From Prinia subflava (taxonomy: Eukaryota; Chordata; Aves; Passeriformes; Cisticolidae): a DNA stretch of 64,000 bases. Positions within the stretch are counted from its first letter, which is position 1; every line of letters begins with the position of its first letter. The stretch is taken from positions 14,324,735 through 14,388,734 of the forward strand of contig NC_086253.1 of NCBI RefSeq assembly GCF_021018805.1, read 5' to 3'. Both the position numbers and the translations under genes were made by a program. Below, piece after piece: positions 50,101-61,600 of the stretch. A model generated the notes under the pieces. The model saw only the letters and a list, made by a program, of their open reading frames with translations, was not told the origin of the DNA and made no database searches.

Positions 50101-50171
50101 GGGGTATTCACACAGTGCACTCCAGAGCATCTCCCTGCACACAGGCTGGTGAGATAGGAGGGTGGGTGGCT

Positions 50172-50740
50172 ATTCATAGAATCACAGAGTTACTGAGGTT
50201 GAAAAGAACCCCTGAGATCCTCGAGTCCAACTGTTAACCCAGCACTGCCAAGTCCTCCATTAAACCATGTCCCTGAGCACCACAGCTGCATCTCTTTCAA
50301 ATATCTCCAGGGATGGTAACTCCACGGCTCCCCTGGGCAGTCTGTTCCAGTGCTTGACAACCCTTTCAGTGAAGACATTTCCCCAAATATTTAATTGGAT
50401 GCTCCTGTTGTTCAGCTTGAGGACCTATCACTTTTTACCTGAGAGGGAATCAACCCCCACCTCACTACAGCTTCCTCTCAGGTGGTTGTAGAGAGCAATA
50501 AGGCCCCACCCCGAGCCTCCTTTTCCCGAGGTTAAACAACCCCAGATGCCTCAGCTGCTCCTCATAGGAACTGTGCTCCAGGCCCTTCACCAGCTCCACT
50601 GCCCTTCTCTAGACTCACTCCAGCACTGCAGTGTCTAAGTAGGTCCCCTTGTCAAAGATCAGGTTGCTCCAGCAAGACCTGCCTTTCATTAACACACTCT
50701 GGCTGGACCTGATCCCCTGGTTGTCCAGATCCCTGATGCT
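50172..50740 (-). mobile_element. CR1 LINE fragment, minus orientation, with internal deletion
   Basis: Starts 'ATTCATAGAATCACAGAG' (reverse of the CR1 3' terminus). It then runs through 'CCATGTCCCTGAGCACCACA', 'GGGATGGTAACTCCACGGCT', 'GGGCAGTCTGTTCCAGTGCT', 'TCAGCTGCTCCTCATAGGAA' and 'CCCTTCTCTAGACTCACTCC', the antisense of the CR1 3' region. From about 50645 it jumps to 'CCTTGTCAAAGATCAGGTTG', 'AAGACCTGCCTTTCATTAAC' and 'CTGGACCTGATCCCCTGGTT', which in CR1 come from much further upstream, inside the reverse-transcriptase reading frame. A large internal deletion therefore joins the two parts. Confidence 0.92.
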
Positions 50741-51003
50741 GGAAAGGCATAAGGAAAGACTTGTGCAACTTTAATTCAGCCCTCTTCTAATCTTCAATTA
50801 CAAAATCACATATTTTATTTTCCATGGGACCCTGCCTCATTCAATTCACGGAGTAGCTGGTGTTCACTTAATGAGCAACTATTCAATATTTTATTTTCTT
50901 CTCACTCAGTATGTTGCCCTAGGCATGATTTACTAGATGTAATTCAAACCTAGCTGTGCAGCCAAAATTATTAATTTCAGCACAGCTTTTTTTTCCTTTG
51001 GTA

Positions 51004-51190
51004 CTCATCCTCACAGCACTCCTGAGTGCTACACAAACAGTAAATAGTATATTTTCATAATACCACAGTGAGGGTGTTTTCATAACACCCCAGTGTGATT
51101 AAATGGGGAGGAGGGGTGAAATTATCCTCCGTGTTTCACAGGTGCATAGAAAAGCCACAGAAATACAGAGGAGACATTACAGTCCAAAGA
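51004..51190 (-). mobile_element. MIR-like (CORE-SINE) remnant, minus orientation
   Basis: 'CTCATCCTCACAGCACTCCT' and, after unrelated bases, 'AAATTATCCTCCGTGTTTCA', 'CAGGTGCATAGAAAAGC', 'CACAGAAATACAGAGG' follow the antisense MIR order: 'cctcacaacaaccctgtgagg', 'tattatccccattttacagatgagg', 'cacagagagg'. The middle is disrupted, perhaps by a small insertion. Confidence 0.5.
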
Positions 51191-51254
51191 ATCAAAAATC
51201 TGTAACACTCTCTTGACAAATTAAGTCCTGACTTTTGAAAATTCTTAATATAAT

Positions 51255-51740
51255 TCCAGTCAAGTCAACCTGTATCCATCAGTGCTTAGAGATGGAGGAG
51301 ACCTTCTAAGCCATAGACTGGTTCCCTCCTATCACAGGCAGCTTTTTAATAATCTTATCAAATTGGACTGAATAGGAATTGGGTTTCCTGAATTCCTATT
51401 AAAAAGCTGAGAACTCACTCCTCTGATAGTTAGAAACCCTTTTCTAATTTTCAGCCTAAATTTATTCATAGCCAGATTGCTCTCATTTGTTCTTAGGCCA
51501 ACATTGTCCTTCACCTTAAAGAGTTCCTCTCCCTCTCTGGCATTTGCCTCTGCTGATAAATTTAGAGTGAGCAATCACATCTTTTTCTCCCCCCACATTT
51601 GTCTTGAGGAGCTAAATGAGCTAGGCTCCCTAGGCTGTCTCTCTCAAATTAAGCTGCCAGGTCCCCTGTTCATCCAAGGAAGTGCTTTCCATACCTGCTT
51701 CAGCTCGCACTTATCTGCTCTGGGCATGGCTGACCAGGCT
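51255..51740 (-). mobile_element. Ancient CR1-type LINE 3' region, minus orientation
   Basis: 'AGTTAGAAACCCTTTTCTAA', 'CAGCCTAAATTTATTCATAG', 'CATTTGTTCTTAGGCCAACA', 'CACCTTAAAGAGTTCCTCTC', 'GAGTGAGCAATCACATCT' and 'TTTCCATACCTGCTTCAGCT' match, in order, the antisense of an old CR1/L3-like family found across birds, crocodilians and turtles. Much more diverged than the CR1 copy just to its left. A nested inverted repeat (AGCTTTTTAATA at 51340, TATTAAAAAGCT at 51397) lies in its left part. Confidence 0.72.
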
Positions 51741-54700
51741 TGTAGGCAGCACCAGGCCTGCCTGTATTCACCCAGAGGAGAGTCAAGAGGCAAAAGGGTA
51801 ACTGTTGTAACCAAATGAGTTAAAAGTATTTCTCTATCTGCCCTTGAACTGGTGAGTCTCAGAGTCAACCTGGGATTTCCACAGCTACAGCACATCAGGA
51901 GCACCCAACTACAATCGTACTCCTTTTCACTTTCCAACAGAAACTCTCAGCACTGGTTGAAAAAATGCATGCATTTTGTACCAGTGAATTTCATCTTGCT
52001 GCTCTCCTCCCAGTGCTCTGGATCACCACTGCATTCCTTTGCTCCGGGATCCCAGTCCCAGCCTGGATGGTGGTGCCACCCACAAAACATCAGTGTCTGA
52101 CTCCACTGGCAGATTAGTGAACGCATACAGGTACACACAGCTGTGTGCAAAGTTGCTTTTTGAATGTGTCTGCTCCTGAGATCAATTTGAAAGAACTCAC
52201 CACAAAAAAAAAAAAAATCCCAAAAAGAAAACAAAAAACAAACAAACAAACAAAACAAATTAAAACAAAACAGAAACAAAAACCAGAACAACTATTAGAA
52301 AACCACACAGGTCAGACATAAAAACAGAGCATTAGACACCCTGATTTCATACCTTTTGAAAAATTCCTGTACTCAGTGGCTGTCAAATGTTGGTCACCTA
52401 TTTGACATGAAATAAATTATATTTTGATTTCTGAGAAGATTACACTCCATTAAATGTAAGACGGCTTCAGTTATATATGACATATATGCACCTTTTGGGG
52501 ATTCATGTGTTTTTCTTTAAGGTGTGAATTGATGTATGCAGGGCCATTAATAGTCATTTTTTTTCAGTCAAACATCTATCATAGAATCACATACTAAAAT
52601 ACCTGGTAAATAATGACCAGACAAATAGAACACAACTGGAGAAACATAATGCATATTTGACAGCAAGAGAGAGTGTCTAGGCAAGAAATCCAAGGAGAAT
52701 AAAAGAAACGTAGCAAGCATGTGACACCACGACTTAGCTGAAATAAATCACTTCCAGTTGCACAGACTGCTTGTTTTTCTGGCTAAAAAATCTGCATATT
52801 TCAAGCAGAATACAGCAAGGAGGAGGATGCTCCCTACCCACCAGACCACAACCCAAACCTGGGGGAGTGGCCACAGCAGGTGACAGTGGAACTCACGGAG
52901 CAGCTGGTAACAGAAGACTGACAACCATGAGACCATGTCAGACTTTGTGTCACCATTCTCTCCACAGATAATAGCCCTGGACAAGCTGAGGGGACCCAGA
53001 GGCATATACTGTCAGATTAGGCCACTTTATGGATGCTCTTGGGTGTATGTTGCCTGCAAAATGCCCCAGAGACTGGAGTAAGCAAGAAAAGATTTCCAAG
53101 CCAACAAATGATTGTGATTTCAGGATAACTTAGATAACCTCCAAGGTGCAGGAGGGATCAGATTTGAGCTGGAATGATCCAAATGACAGTGAATAAACAC
53201 TATGCCACTCTGACCTCAGGAGGCCTCAGCCCAGATACACAGAAAAAGTTGCAAAATACCCTTTGGAGAGTTATAACCTAAATTCATGGAGACATAAAAC
53301 AAGGAAGAGGTAATACATGAAGATTTCTGCGAGAAGGATGCATTGTCACATGTACTTGGGAAAAGAGAGAAGACTTTCTAGCATGCAGGGGAAGAAAAGC
53401 AAGAGCCATACGAGAGGCTTGGGCAGAGCAGAGGGCAGGGACAAGCGTGTAGGTATTGGTGAAAGAAGAGGTGCAGGAAGGATCAATGTTTGTGCAGGTA
53501 GGAGGAGACAGGATGTACTGGAGCAGGGTATTGGAGAGGGGGGACCCTCTGCTTAAGGCTCCTGCACTGCTCCCTGAGAGTAACCCTGCCTTCATCAGCC
53601 AGTAGAGTTAATTTTGGTGCCTCTGCAAGCACAAACCCAGTAGGTTCAACGAGCTCCTGTAAAGCAGACTGTTCACCTGCACAAAGGCTTGCACCAGCTT
53701 CACTAGATCGAGTTTTCTGAACTGCTGCTGCTGGGCAGGCAAGGTCTGGGGAGGTAAGGAGGGAAAACATTTGGTCCTGTGTTACTTCAGTGTGTCTGAT
53801 AGAAGTGTATTTATTCTCTTCCCAGTGAATAACTCCTATTTTGGGGACAAAAAAAGACCCCAACTCTCTGACAAAGCCACACTTCGTATGTCCCTTATTC
53901 TTCCTTGAGAAGTATCTTCAGCTGTGAATACGTATATATACTCTAATGACAGTCAGCTGTCACGTCTGTAAACATACATTTACCTCCCATTAAGGGTTAT
54001 TTGCCCCTTTTTCTGACCTTTCACCAGCTTTCCATACCCTGGCCATGTGGCACAGATGGTATAATCCTGTCAGGCTAAGGCAGGTGACAGTGCTGCTCAG
54101 TGTTTAGTAATCAGTGACTGTAATTAGCCAGACTGGACGCAGGCTCAGATAATAGGGCAGTCAAACAGCTGCCAGTCATGAGGCTTTTCCTGTGGACTGC
54201 AGGGGATGGAAGAGAGGATGATATAAAGAGGCCATGCATTTTTTCCAATACACTTTATTCAGAACCAGTGATAATGTTATATATGGTATTTTTCACTAAA
54301 AATATTCTTCCAGAGTGACCAATAAAGTGTGTTTCATATCACGAGGATTTTTGGTTGGTTTTTAAATCTGATGGAGGTGTCTGGAGAGTGTTTAGCAGCA
54401 CCAGAGCTTTTTCCTATTTGGAGACTGTCTTGTCATGTTTTCTTTACAGAGATATGTTCACACACACACACCAAACGTGGATGGATGAAGCGCTGCAAGT
54501 TCCTGATCCTTAAAGTAACTCCCTTAACACAGGAAAGTGCTGTCACCAAGCTACTACTTGTCTGCATTCAGAAGTCAGCATTTAGACAAATAAAATGAAA
54601 CTTAATTGTAGTGAAAATAAAGGAAAAAAATTAAAAGAGATATTATTAAAATATGGACAGTATTGAAACTTTTTACTGGTTTTAGTTCTTTCTAGAGATC

Positions 54701-55279
54701 TCAGAGACTGTCCTCATTTCTGATCTTGTGTTACACTACACATTTAGATGATACATAGGCTGCACATGCTGTATTTAAGAGAAGCAAGCAGTGTGCTGAT
54801 CCAACCATATTTTCATGTGAGAGATGATTCACTGTCTCCTGGATGGTAGAAAACTCTCTGTCCTAAGCAGATGCTCATGCTTACACTCTGTGAGGGTGAA
54901 GGAGGTTTTATTACCAAAGAGGCAACCAGTCATCTCAGGCAGAGGAAAGACTAGTATTCATTGCCTAGGAGGGCTTTTTTTTTCCTGGCATCAATATTTC
55001 TTTCCTATTTTTTAAACATATGCCTATTATTGCAAGAACACTAATAATGAAATATATTTAATTTTAAAAAGTGCACACATCACAATTAATCAACTCCTCC
55101 TCATCCTTTATTGCATAAATTCCAACAGCTTTTCTCCCTCTTTCCCTCCAAAATTGTGCTATTTATCTATACGGAACAGATACCTTAATCTTTTCGGGGC
55201 AAAAGCAGGGAATAATTTCAATTTCCATGCATTTATGAGAAGACATTCTTAACTAGGCCAGTGAAAGAGATATTGCATC
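51741..55279. other. No gene seen
   Basis: No supportable gene. Minus frame 53483-53863 (126 codons) is the cleanest but shows no domain or splice context. 54060-54250 holds several homeodomain, E-box (CAGCTG) and GATA-type words and could be regulatory. 54465-54476 is a short CA repeat. Confidence 0.5.
52202..52285. repeat. A-rich/(CAAA)n tract
   Basis: A13 followed by CAAA, CAAAA and TAAAAC units over about 84 bp. Possibly an expanded retroposon tail, but no element body was recognised upstream. Confidence 0.85.
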
Positions 55280-55287
55280 TATAAATA
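55280..55287 (+). promoter_or_regulatory. TATA-like box at the edge of the CpG island
   Basis: TATAAATA sits just upstream of the CpG island. A start site about 25-30 bp downstream would fall at 55305-55317, inside the first CpG-rich bases. The box is a good consensus match, but isolated TATA words are common in AT-rich DNA. Confidence 0.4.
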
Positions 55288-55289
55288 AA

Positions 55290-55590
55290 TCATTCCGAGG
55301 CGGGCGCGGGCTGGGGTTACACATGGCCATTGTGCGGGGGGCTGCGCAGCCCGGGCCGGGAGTGCAGCTGTTGTCTTTGTGCCGGGCACTCTGCCTCTGC
55401 CATTGTTCCCCGCTCGCAGCAGGCACGCCGGGGCCGGGGGAGGGCAGCGGGAGAGGGTGGCCGAGCATTGATAGCGCTGGCACCATCGCACGGGGCAGGG
55501 ATGGGCTCCTCAGCTGCGGCGCCCTCGGAGCGGGGGTGCGGGTCCCCCGCCTCCCCTGCCTGAATCAGCGAATTCGGGAGATGTCAGTGT
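55290..55590. promoter_or_regulatory. CpG island, likely promoter or first-exon region
   Basis: I count about 27 CpG dinucleotides in roughly 300 bp, against a nearly CpG-free background. The block is GC-rich, with several GGGCCGGG-type and GGGGCCGG words. It is the only such island in the window. CpG islands in birds usually mark gene starts, so this may be the first exon of a coding or long non-coding transcript. The frame beginning at 55323 is open for 242 codons, but it is arginine-, proline- and alanine-rich with no domain, as expected when GC-rich DNA lacks stops. Which strand is transcribed is not settled. Confidence 0.75.
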
Positions 55591-55627
55591 GCTCACCTCC
55601 TGCGTGTGCCAGCTGGATCTCACCCAG

Positions 55628-55641
55628 ACACACACACACAC
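55628..55641. repeat. (CA)n microsatellite
   Basis: About seven AC units directly downstream of the CpG island. Confidence 0.85.
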
Positions 55642-55716
55642 GGGATTGTGTCAACAGATGGTGTGAAAGGGGACAAAAAGGACAGTATTTCCGAAGTGAA
55701 TATGTAATATCAAACA

Positions 55717-55731
55717 GGTGTGGAGGTAAGG
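55717..55731 (+). other. Candidate 5' splice site
   Basis: TGGAG|GTAAGG gives a near-consensus donor with the GT at 55726-55727. CAG|GTGTGG lies just upstream with its GT at 55718. With the TATA-like box and CpG island this would define a first exon of roughly 410 bp on the plus strand. Such donors occur by chance, so this is suggestive only. Confidence 0.3.
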
Positions 55732-57169
55732 AGATGGTAATGAACAGGGAACGCCGAGCTGCAGGAAGGGTGTCCGTGCTGCTGGCAGCAGAGGTGGGGA
55801 GGGAACTCACTGCTCTTACTGTGTTCTACTCAACAGGAGGGGAAAACGGCCCTGATCTCTCTGCCACTGCCACTGTCCCCACTAACACCTCAGCTGCTGC
55901 ATGGCCTGGCCCCAGGGAGATGGCAGGGGTGAGGTCCCTGCTGCCCCCTCATCGTCTGTGTCAGCTTGCTCCCAGCAGCACCTCTGCAAGCCCCACACAA
56001 AGGCGCTTGGCCTGTCAGCATCCTAAAAGCTGCTCTCACCCCCTTGTCTAGCTGGGGCAGGGGCAGGCCAGGAAGACAGGACACCAATAGCAGAGGTGTT
56101 TCTAGCTCCTGTTACCAGCCTGCCTGGCACAAAAGGGAGAAATACCCCAGAACAGAAAAGCCTGAATCAATTGGGCTAATCTAGGATGCTGCTGTCAACA
56201 CAGATGCACTGGGGATGTCTGAGTGTATCAGCATGAAAGGCTTCCATGCCACAGGAGGAATTGTGTGGCCCTTACCTTGCTACAACACTGTGATTGATTC
56301 CCATTCCCTTCTGAGGATCTCCTGGCACACAGGACAGGTGCCACTCACTGCACCATCGACCTTTGGGGCTGCATAGCTCACTGGTGTCATGAGCCTGGAC
56401 ACGGGCAGGGATACCCCTGCCCCAAACCCTTCAGGAGAGGTGTGCCAGGCATGCAGAATGCTACTGGGTTATTCACCCCAAAAGATGACAAAGCAGCTGT
56501 GCTTGGCACCAGCCATGGAGTACTTGACAGCCAAACTGCCTGTCCATTTGTATCCCAAGATGTGTGAGAGAAAACACAGTATGGCTTTTTTTCTCCCCAC
56601 TGTCTTGTGAACTGGCGTGCACAACAGCTCTCCATTGCTTTGTCAATTTTTTCCTTCCTAAAATCCAGAGAAAATCCTCCTATTTCTCAGCAGATGCTAT
56701 CTGGTCACTCTGAGCTCCTCCTCAACTGCTGAAAAGAAGTATTCATCTTAAACCTACTTAATTTTTATATCTCTGTCTGGTTTTTCCATTTATTTCCAAT
56801 TACTGCGGGTCTCGCTATCTGTCAGGAATAGGATCACATGTCTGTTTCAGTGTTAAAACTGCTAACAGAGACCAGGAATAAGGGATTTCTGACATGAAAG
56901 CCATGGCCACCCATGACAAGCAGAGGTAGAAACTGAGATGCCTGTTACTGTGGGACTGGGACTGAGTCACTTGATGCTGCTTTGATACTTCAGGTGCTGC
57001 CAGAGAGGTACCTACAACACTATCTGAAAACAAGTTTACAGAGCAGCCATACATTAACTTGTATATTCCTACATTCTTTCTTTTTCTTATCCTGAAGTTA
57101 TAGTGCATTGTATAAAAATTCACCTTACTGATATTCATGTATTTTACTTGCAATCTGGTACACATCTGT
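55732..57169. other. No gene seen
   Basis: GC content falls off after about 56150. Frames up to 116 codons (minus 56815-57165) show no domain. If the CpG island drives a plus-strand transcript, this would be intron 1 or a continuing exon. Confidence 0.5.
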
Positions 57170-57540
57170 CACGTGTAGCTGAGCTTCCTGCTCTCGTCCC
57201 TTTCAAATTGTTCTCCTCAGAACTGAGTTCAGCCAAAACTGAGCGTTGCTATTTCCCCACCCTCTGTGATCTGTCAGCTGCATTCAACACAATTAGCTTT
57301 CTTGCTCGTCATGCAATCCTGCCCTTATTTACCTGGCTTGGTCATTTCCTCTTTCCTCTTCCCTAAGTGGGTCAGTGAGAGGATCTTCCCAATTCCTCCT
57401 TCAGTTTTCCATGGAGGTACCTGCAGGTCCTCACCATGGCCCCACTCTCTTTTTCCAGATTCACAATATCAGCCTCCACCACAGGCACCTATATTTCAAT
57501 CACCTTTCTCCCAATTGACTCTTGTTTAGCTTCTCTGTAA
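57170..57540 (+). mobile_element. Ancient LINE2-like reverse-transcriptase remnant
   Basis: Translation at 57262-57294 gives L-C-D-L-S-A-A-F-N-T-I, matching reverse-transcriptase motif A of L2/CR1-clade LINEs (D-L-S-A-A-F-D-T), which contains a catalytic aspartate. The following 'TTTACCTGGCTTGGTCATTT' and, in another frame, the 'W-V-S-E-R' to 'S-V-F-H-G-G' segment correspond to the residues after motif A, so at least one frameshift has occurred. The pyrimidine-rich plus strand is typical of L2 ORF2. It is a dead fragment, and similar pyrimidine-rich DNA to about 57790 may be its continuation. Confidence 0.68.
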
Positions 57541-60500
57541 TTCAGTAAATTAATATAATTTAAGTTACTGGAGAACTCACCTTAATCCTCTTTTCTTCTG
57601 ATGTGGCTCCAAAAGATGTAAGAAGATACTAATATACACAGGCTGGCACCCAGTACACTGATCAATACTGTATCAGTCTTAACTTGTATTCTCTCACACA
57701 TCTCTCTCTTGTCTGACATGTGAAGGTCTCTGTTTGCACATCACAGCTGGGGCCTCTGTCCCCCATTGTCTTAATTATGGACTCAATGTGCTGCAGATAT
57801 ATAAATCATGGAAATTTAATCAGGCTTATTGCATCCTTCATCTGGCAGCACAGACTGAAATGAAAACTGTGGTGAAATAAAGGCTATTCCAAATGAGAGG
57901 GAATGCTACATTATGCTCTTGGTAATTTTCCCAAGATATAGTATCTCTGGGGACCCTCTTCCCCACCACACACAGGTGCAAGCCCCAACTCATGCTAAGT
58001 CATTTAAATAAAGTTACAGTCAACTTATAAGACACAGGACCCTGGCTGGCAAGCTACCAGTAGTTTATTTCCACAGAAGATGAGAAGGGAGGAAGGCACA
58101 GAAGATGGTCCTGGGGATGCTCACAATGTCTTTCAGAGGTAAACCATGCCAGGGTGAGAACACAGAGCAGGTGAGCACTGGCAGTGCATGGAAAGTGGGC
58201 AAGGTTTCTGTGCTGCCCATTCCCTAAGTCTCTTCCTTTACAGGCTGCTGAGGTTCCTGGCTTCTAATCAGTCTTTACCATGGTGCTGCTTTTCACAGCG
58301 TTTGCTCACCCACTCCTTGCTGGTGGCACGAAGATGTGAGCAGTGGAGTCTCTCTGTGTTCAGATCCACCTCAATGAAAGACCAAGCATGAAACAGCAAG
58401 CTGCCACCTCCACAGCCAGATCTACCAGTCAGGGCACAGTAAATACCACCACTGGAGTAAGTATTTAAGCAGACATGTGGGACAACTTGTTAGGTCATTT
58501 CCATTTACTTAATCAGCTGCTGTAATAGGCGTTAAATTGTAACATCTCCTTACACTGGTGAGAACCTGACTTACCCACAGGCCATTCCCAAGTAGGAAAC
58601 TGGGACTGGTAAAGTGAATCCACTCAGCATGGGGTACAGCTATAGGAACACCAAGCACATATCCAAATTGTGATAGACAAAAATTTCATCTTCATAGGAG
58701 AATTTGGGTGAAGTGTGATACACATTTGTGGTCCAAGGGACATGGCACACTAAAGTTTTTCATCACTGTGCATTGCCAGAGCCTGCATGATTAGCACCTA
58801 TTGAAATCAATTAGTTTAATCACAGTTTTATATCCTCCAAGTCTGGATGGTTTTGTAAGACGAGCCCCAAAACCTTGCCTCTACTGGGCAAATTACCCAT
58901 TACTGACACTGGCTACACCCTAACAGATGCAGATGAATAAGTAAACACATTAAGCTGCTGAGGTAGACTAGGACAAACAGCATTCGGCACTGCTTAGTAA
59001 CCACTCGGTGTTACTCATCTGCCAATGTGTTGACTGCTGTTTAACTTGTTATGTCCTGATTGACACTTGGAGCCAAGCAGTGTTCAGTCTTTGTTCCTTT
59101 GGTGAGCAAGGTATGAAGCCTGAGTATCTGTGGTTTTCAAAATAGCATTTAAAAACAAAGATGAAAGAGTTATTATAATACAGCACAGTATAAAATTGAT
59201 GCTGAAATATTGTTTTAACTTCAAAATGTTCCTGTGAGCATTGCTGTATGGGATAGAATATAACACAGACTCTAGCCAGTATTAATAAGTAAGGATGAAA
59301 GCAGATATTGTGCAAAAATTTGAGGGATAAAAAAAAAAAAGCAGAATTAAGTACTAAATCAGACCAGCAGAACTGTCAAATGTGTTAGACTATATTCACA
59401 GGCACTCATGTGTGACATGCAGGCACAAAACATAAACATTTGTTTAGTTTGAGTAATTTTGCTTTTTAGAGTAAAAGGCTTTTCCCCCCCCTTCTTTTTA
59501 GGAGGAGGAGGGCTTTTATCTACAGTCTGGAATTTTAGAAGTCTTATATCCTGCAAGGACTGTTTGAAGCCGTTCCAGAAGAACTGCTTTTCATTAGCAA
59601 GTGCTGACTCAATGATCTGTAGAAATGTATTGAGTTCATCAAAAAAATTAAAGAAAATTATTTGGTTTTACTTCTAAAAGGTTACATAATTTTAGTTGGA
59701 CCTCATCACTTAAATCACTATGTACTATGTTTCAAATATGTTATCACTTGAAAGTTGAAATAATAAAGGAAAAACAAACTGGTTTGATTTCATTGAAGTC
59801 TTTGATAAAGAGTTCTTTTGATTAGTTCAAGTAAAACAATTCCCAAATGTCATTTCTCAGTAAATTTTGAAATTTTAAGGTTTTGTTTAAATTTGAGAAA
59901 AAGCAAAAATTAAGTGATAGCCTTTCTTAAGGAACATAAATGTTGAACTTAGGCAAATGTTGATATAATTGTGCCCAGCATCCTAGGGGTTTATTCAAGT
60001 GAGCAAGTGTTTGTGTAGTTATATGTGATATAAGCTTGAACACATGTGATCTAAGTTTGGACATAAAGTCTAGAGGGCTGCCAGGGCAGGGCAGTTTTTC
60101 AAGCTGCTCTAATATAAACCAGAATCACAGTTACTGTTTTTTTGCAAAATGAGAGTCTATACTTACACTTTTCCCCACTCTTGTCAGTTGGGTAAAAGGA
60201 CACTAAATAGACTCTGAAAAGGCAGTCTGGTTATACCCACACTGATAAATAGCACACTCGGGCACATTACCTGGCCTTGAGGCTCTGCTGTATGGCTGTG
60301 TTCCATGCCCTTGGCCTTTCTCATCCACCTAAAGAGGATGGTGTGAGAAACAAGCATCAATCTGCATCAGCCTTATCAGATGGCAAGCAAAAGGTAGCAT
60401 TTGTTTACATTTTGTAGCATGTCACCGTGGTGTAGACATGTCTCTTTATGCACTCTTTCAAAGCCCATGATTATCAAGTTAGGAGCAGGGAGTTAAAACC

Positions 60501-60828
60501 ACGTGCACTCACCACAGCTACAAGAGAGTTTGAAGCCAGCAGTTTCCTATTTCAGAGGGGTTTACTCGTGTCATTTTCTTGCCCATGCTCCCAGTCTGTT
60601 TTTTGTTCAGCCAGCCTGCAGCACTAGTCCTGAGAAGCACAGATTCTTTCTTTCATCCAGCATTCATCCTGAGTTCTTTAGATTTAGCTCATGTCAAGCA
60701 TCGACATCTGAACACGTAAGCTTATCCTACAGCCACAAACTCTTCAGATACAAGAAGTACCATCTGCTCTCAGTAAAACTACCTAATCAGGCCAGCTCCT
60801 CCACTGATAAATTCTTCTGATGCTGCTA
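57541..60828. other. No gene seen
   Basis: No supportable gene. 59600-59960 is AT-rich. There is an A12 tract near 59329 and a C8 tract near 59484. Frames under 110 codons without domains. Confidence 0.55.
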
Positions 60829-61600
60829 CACATTGTAGGAATGGTGCTACTCAGACCAAAGGTCTACCTGGCCCAGGAGCCAGTCTCCAACAGTAATCAA
60901 CAGCAGATGCCTAGAAACACACAGTGTTTAATGAAAAGACATTTGATGGCTTTCCCAGAAGATGTGTTTGGGATCTCCTGTGCTAGCACTAATGTCTTTG
61001 TGTTTAGTTTTTGACAATGGGATCTTCTTCCATGGATTTTTTTGTGTAGTTTTTTCACTTCTGCTAGCTCCAGCACACGTAACACACACCAGCAAATTGC
61101 ATGCCTAAGTACACACGACATAAGGAAAAACATAAGGTAACTTTGAACTGCTTACATGGGGGATTCATAGACACCTAGATCTTGATGGAAAGAGGTAAGG
61201 AACCAGTAGTCTCCATACTATTTTCTTAAAAATTTAGAAGACCTGTAAGTCACTCTTCATGTGAAGACATTTCCATACTTTTCTTGTTTCCTTTCTCTGA
61301 ACTTTTTCCAGCTCTCCACTACATTTTTTTTAAGAAGAGGGGACATGAACTCTGTAGGGATTTATGCAGTTTCTTTTGTTCTCTATTTCTTTTCTAATAA
61401 TTCCTAACATTCAATTTACATTTTTATTGCTGCTGAGCATTAAATTGGTGGTTTCATAAGAACCATTCATTAAAGTTCTGAGATCTCATTCCTAAGTGGT
61501 AACATTTAATTCAGAGCCCATCACTCGACAAGGAGAGCTAAGATTGCTTTTTCATGGGTATCACTTATATTTATCCATATTGAAGTGGTGATACCAAAAT
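60829..61600 (-). mobile_element. Ancient CR1/L3-type LINE remnant, minus orientation
   Basis: 'CTCAGACCAAAGGTCTACCT', 'GGCCCAGGAGCCAGTCTCCA' and 'CAACAGCAGATGCC' at the left end, then 'TCTCTGAACTTTTTCCAGCT', 'AATTCCTAACATTCAATTTA', 'CATTTTTATTGCTGCTGAGC', 'AAAGTTCTGAGATCTCATTC' and 'CTAAGTGGTAACATTTAATT' follow in the same order as the antisense of an old amniote CR1 family. The middle (about 60930-61240) is eroded. Order and orientation are consistent with one insertion. Confidence 0.72.

Larger units (their letters stand above)
45926..50171. other. No gene seen; two candidate regulatory stretches
   Basis: No supportable gene. An A-rich AAATA/AATAA tract lies at 46670-46720, next to the AP-1/Maf pair listed separately. 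The 46860-47000 stretch has homeodomain-type TAATTATCC. Frames in 47360-47890 (up to 90 codons) overlap on opposite strands and give no domain. The 48100-48660 stretch is very AT-rich. Confidence 0.5.

Noticed and set aside
52578..52591. ATCATAGAATCACA, like the reversed CR1 3' tip
   Set aside because: Only 14 bases match and the following sequence does not continue as CR1. Too short to call.
53483..53863. 126-codon minus-strand open frame with balanced composition
   Set aside because: No recognised domain, no splice or promoter context, and a plus-strand frame overlaps it. Not enough to call a gene.
55323..56051. 242-codon plus-strand open frame, the longest in the window
   Set aside because: It begins in the CpG island, where stop codons are rare, overlaps other open frames, is low in hydrophobic structure and shows no domain. 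A CpG-island artefact is more likely than a gene.
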